Shown: positions 57,751 to 59,539 of the stretch, one piece after another
Numbering within the stretch: position 1 is the first letter of the stretch
Layout of the letters: every line of letters begins with the position of its first letter
From: Sphaeroforma arctica JP610
Lineage: Eukaryota; Opisthokonta; Ichthyosporea; Ichthyophonida
Reading direction: 5' to 3'
Assembly: GCF_001186125.1 (NCBI RefSeq)
Contig: NW_014040445.1
Location: 38,674-98,212 of the forward strand
Length of the DNA stretch: 59,539 bases
The notes under the pieces: generated by a model
The model's input: the letters and a program-made list of their open reading frames with translations, nothing else
Databases searched by the model: none
What the model was told of the DNA's origin: nothing
Made by a program: the position numbers and the translations under genes

Positions 57751-58860
57751 ATGAACAGGTCTCTATATCGCCAATCTACTAGTAGCAGAAGTTGTGTATT
57801 TTTGTGTATAATATATATATGAGATACGTCAAACATGTTACTGTGCTATATATTTTTATTGCTTCTCTACGAAATATAATAGCAAATAGGTATGTCGAAT
57901 ATGTATAAATCGTCGCACAGTTTGTTTCCTTGATTGTGCAATGACAAGAGGCTGGAATTAATGGGCACCATTATGATTACACGGTTAAAAACTTCATCTT
58001 GATATGATATCGAGTAATATTGAGTCTAAAACAGAAGTGGATGGTCCCTACTAGGGATTGAAACAAACGACGTGCAATGTTCATATACGGCTTTAGCCGA
58101 AACATATGCTTGTATATAATCGCTTCAATATCATGCTGAAAGCCCTGCAAAGAGTAGTCGTCTCGGTTCACAAAGTATGTTTGTATTTCAACAGCAATAC
58201 TTCACATATCTTTGGTGGATAAAGATATTCAACATATTTATTATCTGCTTATATTCTTGCAAGTCGTGGAACTATGTAGCGATTCCACAAATTGATTCAG
58301 TTCACGGGTATCAATCCTCAAGCTCCTCTAAGACGTATTTTCGTTCGGCTGCCGGATTGAAGACAAGAATTGTATATATGTGAGTTTTCCAGTCACATAG
58401 CATTTGAAACAACGTATGTGCCTCCGTCAGTATACGGAATATAAAGTTGGGTATGGGCAAGAATGAATACCTTCAGCTGTCTCCACCGGATGTCGCTCTC
58501 GTAGTTTTGATTTCAGAACTCTGCAATGGCGGGAAACTCGATACTTTTAGCTGACTGCTAGAGTATACTGCACAGAAACACGTCGAATGTAAAAATGGTA
58601 CACTTTTCGATGCAATGAAAGACTTTTCATTTCTGATACAATATTTTCCCAATTTGTAGCTTTGTTTTGTATCTCATGATCAACGTATATCCTGAGTGTA
58701 CAGCATCGCAATATATTCAGAGAAGAACGTTCACATATTCTATTTTGATTGGAAATTGCATTACGCAAACGACCGTCTCCAGGTCCGTGCATACCTAATA
58801 CGTCTGAAAAGATTGCTTAAGTTGCGTTGTGTGGATATCAGCACAGCCACGTGTTTTCTG
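57751..58860. other. Downstream interval without recognised gene
   Basis: AT-rich sequence downstream of uL11. Open frames are under 95 codons and none matches a known family. Confidence 0.5.
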
Positions 58861-59510
58861 AAGGCCGCGGAGAGAACATTGAATTGTGCTGTGCTTAACT
58901 CATTGATTGACACTAGCTTTGAATTACACTTGTCGAACTGTTCAAACCTGTGTCAATTTTGGTGGTATGCAACATGAGTGGGACAACATGAGCCGCTTAT
59001 TAGCTCTAGTGATACGACTGTACATGAACGCCGCAGAAAGCATATTGAACTGTGATAAGATTTGAATTCCACAAATCAATTTTGGTAGAATTTTTCATGA
59101 TTGGGACGACAATATGAGTCGTTGCTAGCCTCCCTATGTACAACTGTCCATGAACGCCCCATACATGTTTATACTGTGCTGTATTCAACTCGATGATTGA
59201 CACTAGCTTTTGTATTATAATTGTCAAACTGTTTAAACCTGTGTCAATTTTGGCGGCAGGCAAATGAGTGAGACAACAGCATTAGTCATTGCTTTACTCT
59301 AGTAGTACGACTGAACACGAACGCCTCAGACAACATGTTGAACTGTGCCGTATTTAACTGACTAGCTCTAATTTGCAGTCTTGGAGACCTGTGTCAATTT
59401 GTAGTATACATTATGAGTAGGACAACAGCATCAGTTGTTGCATATGTCTAGTAGTACGACTGTAGTGAGCTTAGCATAGAAAACACTCAAGTGTGTTGTC
59501 ACGAACTTGT
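58861..59510. repeat. Imperfect tandem repeat, unit about 120-170 bp
   Basis: The landmark 'AACGCC.CAGA.A.CAT.TTGAACTGTG' recurs at about 58,861, 59,029, 59,152, 59,320 and, weakly, 59,476. ACCTGTGTCAATTT recurs at about 58,947, 59,234 and 59,389, each followed by ATGAGT.GGACAACA and AGTAGTACGACTG-type sequence. At least four diverged units are present and the array appears to continue past the window edge. No coding frame is conserved between units. Confidence 0.8.
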
Positions 59511-59524
59511 TGATTAGCACAAGC

Positions 59525-59539
59525 TTATATATATATATA
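59525..59539. repeat. (TA)n at window end
   Basis: The window terminates inside a TA dinucleotide tract. Confidence 0.9.

Overview
The window is nuclear DNA of a eukaryote. Genes are split by many short GT-AG introns, intergenic and intronic DNA is full of (TA)n/(TG)n/(TATG)n microsatellites, and there are remains of a Helitron and a Ty1/copia retrotransposon. A full-length USP7 with MATH domain, a KDM8/JMJD5-type JmjC protein, NDUFA13, importin-alpha and two ribosomal proteins fit an opisthokont. The style (repeat-rich, unusual membrane proteins) would suit a unicellular holozoan such as an ichthyosporean, but that placement is inference only.

Layout. 1-2,260: no recognisable gene. 2,261-7,905 (minus): decayed Helitron with DUF6570-like, HUH-Rep and PIF1-helicase segments in separate frames. 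7,900-13,131 (plus): decayed copia element (gag with three zinc knuckles, protease, an unexplained insert region, integrase, RT, RNase H), abutting the Helitron head to head. 13,132-16,800: microsatellites, a small assembly gap, and a pair of ORFs overlapping by ATGA. 17,313-18,803 (plus): intronless type I membrane protein. 18,985-19,458: coding-like segments of an unrecognised short gene. 20,067-22,849 and beyond (minus): KDM8/JMJD5-type hydroxylase. 26,965-33,066 (plus): 14-exon multi-pass membrane protein with a glycosyltransferase-like segment; a 935-bp gap lies inside one intron. 34,262-43,585 (minus): USP7, 23 exons. 45,116-47,615 (minus): importin-alpha. 48,579-51,431 (plus): NDUFA13/GRIM-19 with a duplicated, dead copy of exon 1. 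53,918-54,951 (minus): ribosomal protein eL6. 56,127-57,750 (plus): ribosomal protein uL11 (RPL12). 58,861-59,510: imperfect tandem repeats of about 120-170 bp.

The host genes are housekeeping functions (deubiquitination, nuclear import, complex I, ribosome, JmjC hydroxylation) with no evidence of operon-like co-function. Pairs eL6/uL11 and importin-alpha/NDUFA13 are divergent. Exon boundaries were placed by checking codon phase across each junction against family conservation. First exons of USP7, importin-alpha and KDM8 could not be fixed. The most unusual items are the membrane/glycosyltransferase-like gene, the unexplained segment in the copia element, the dead exon-1 duplicate of NDUFA13, and the ATGA-overlapping ORF pair.
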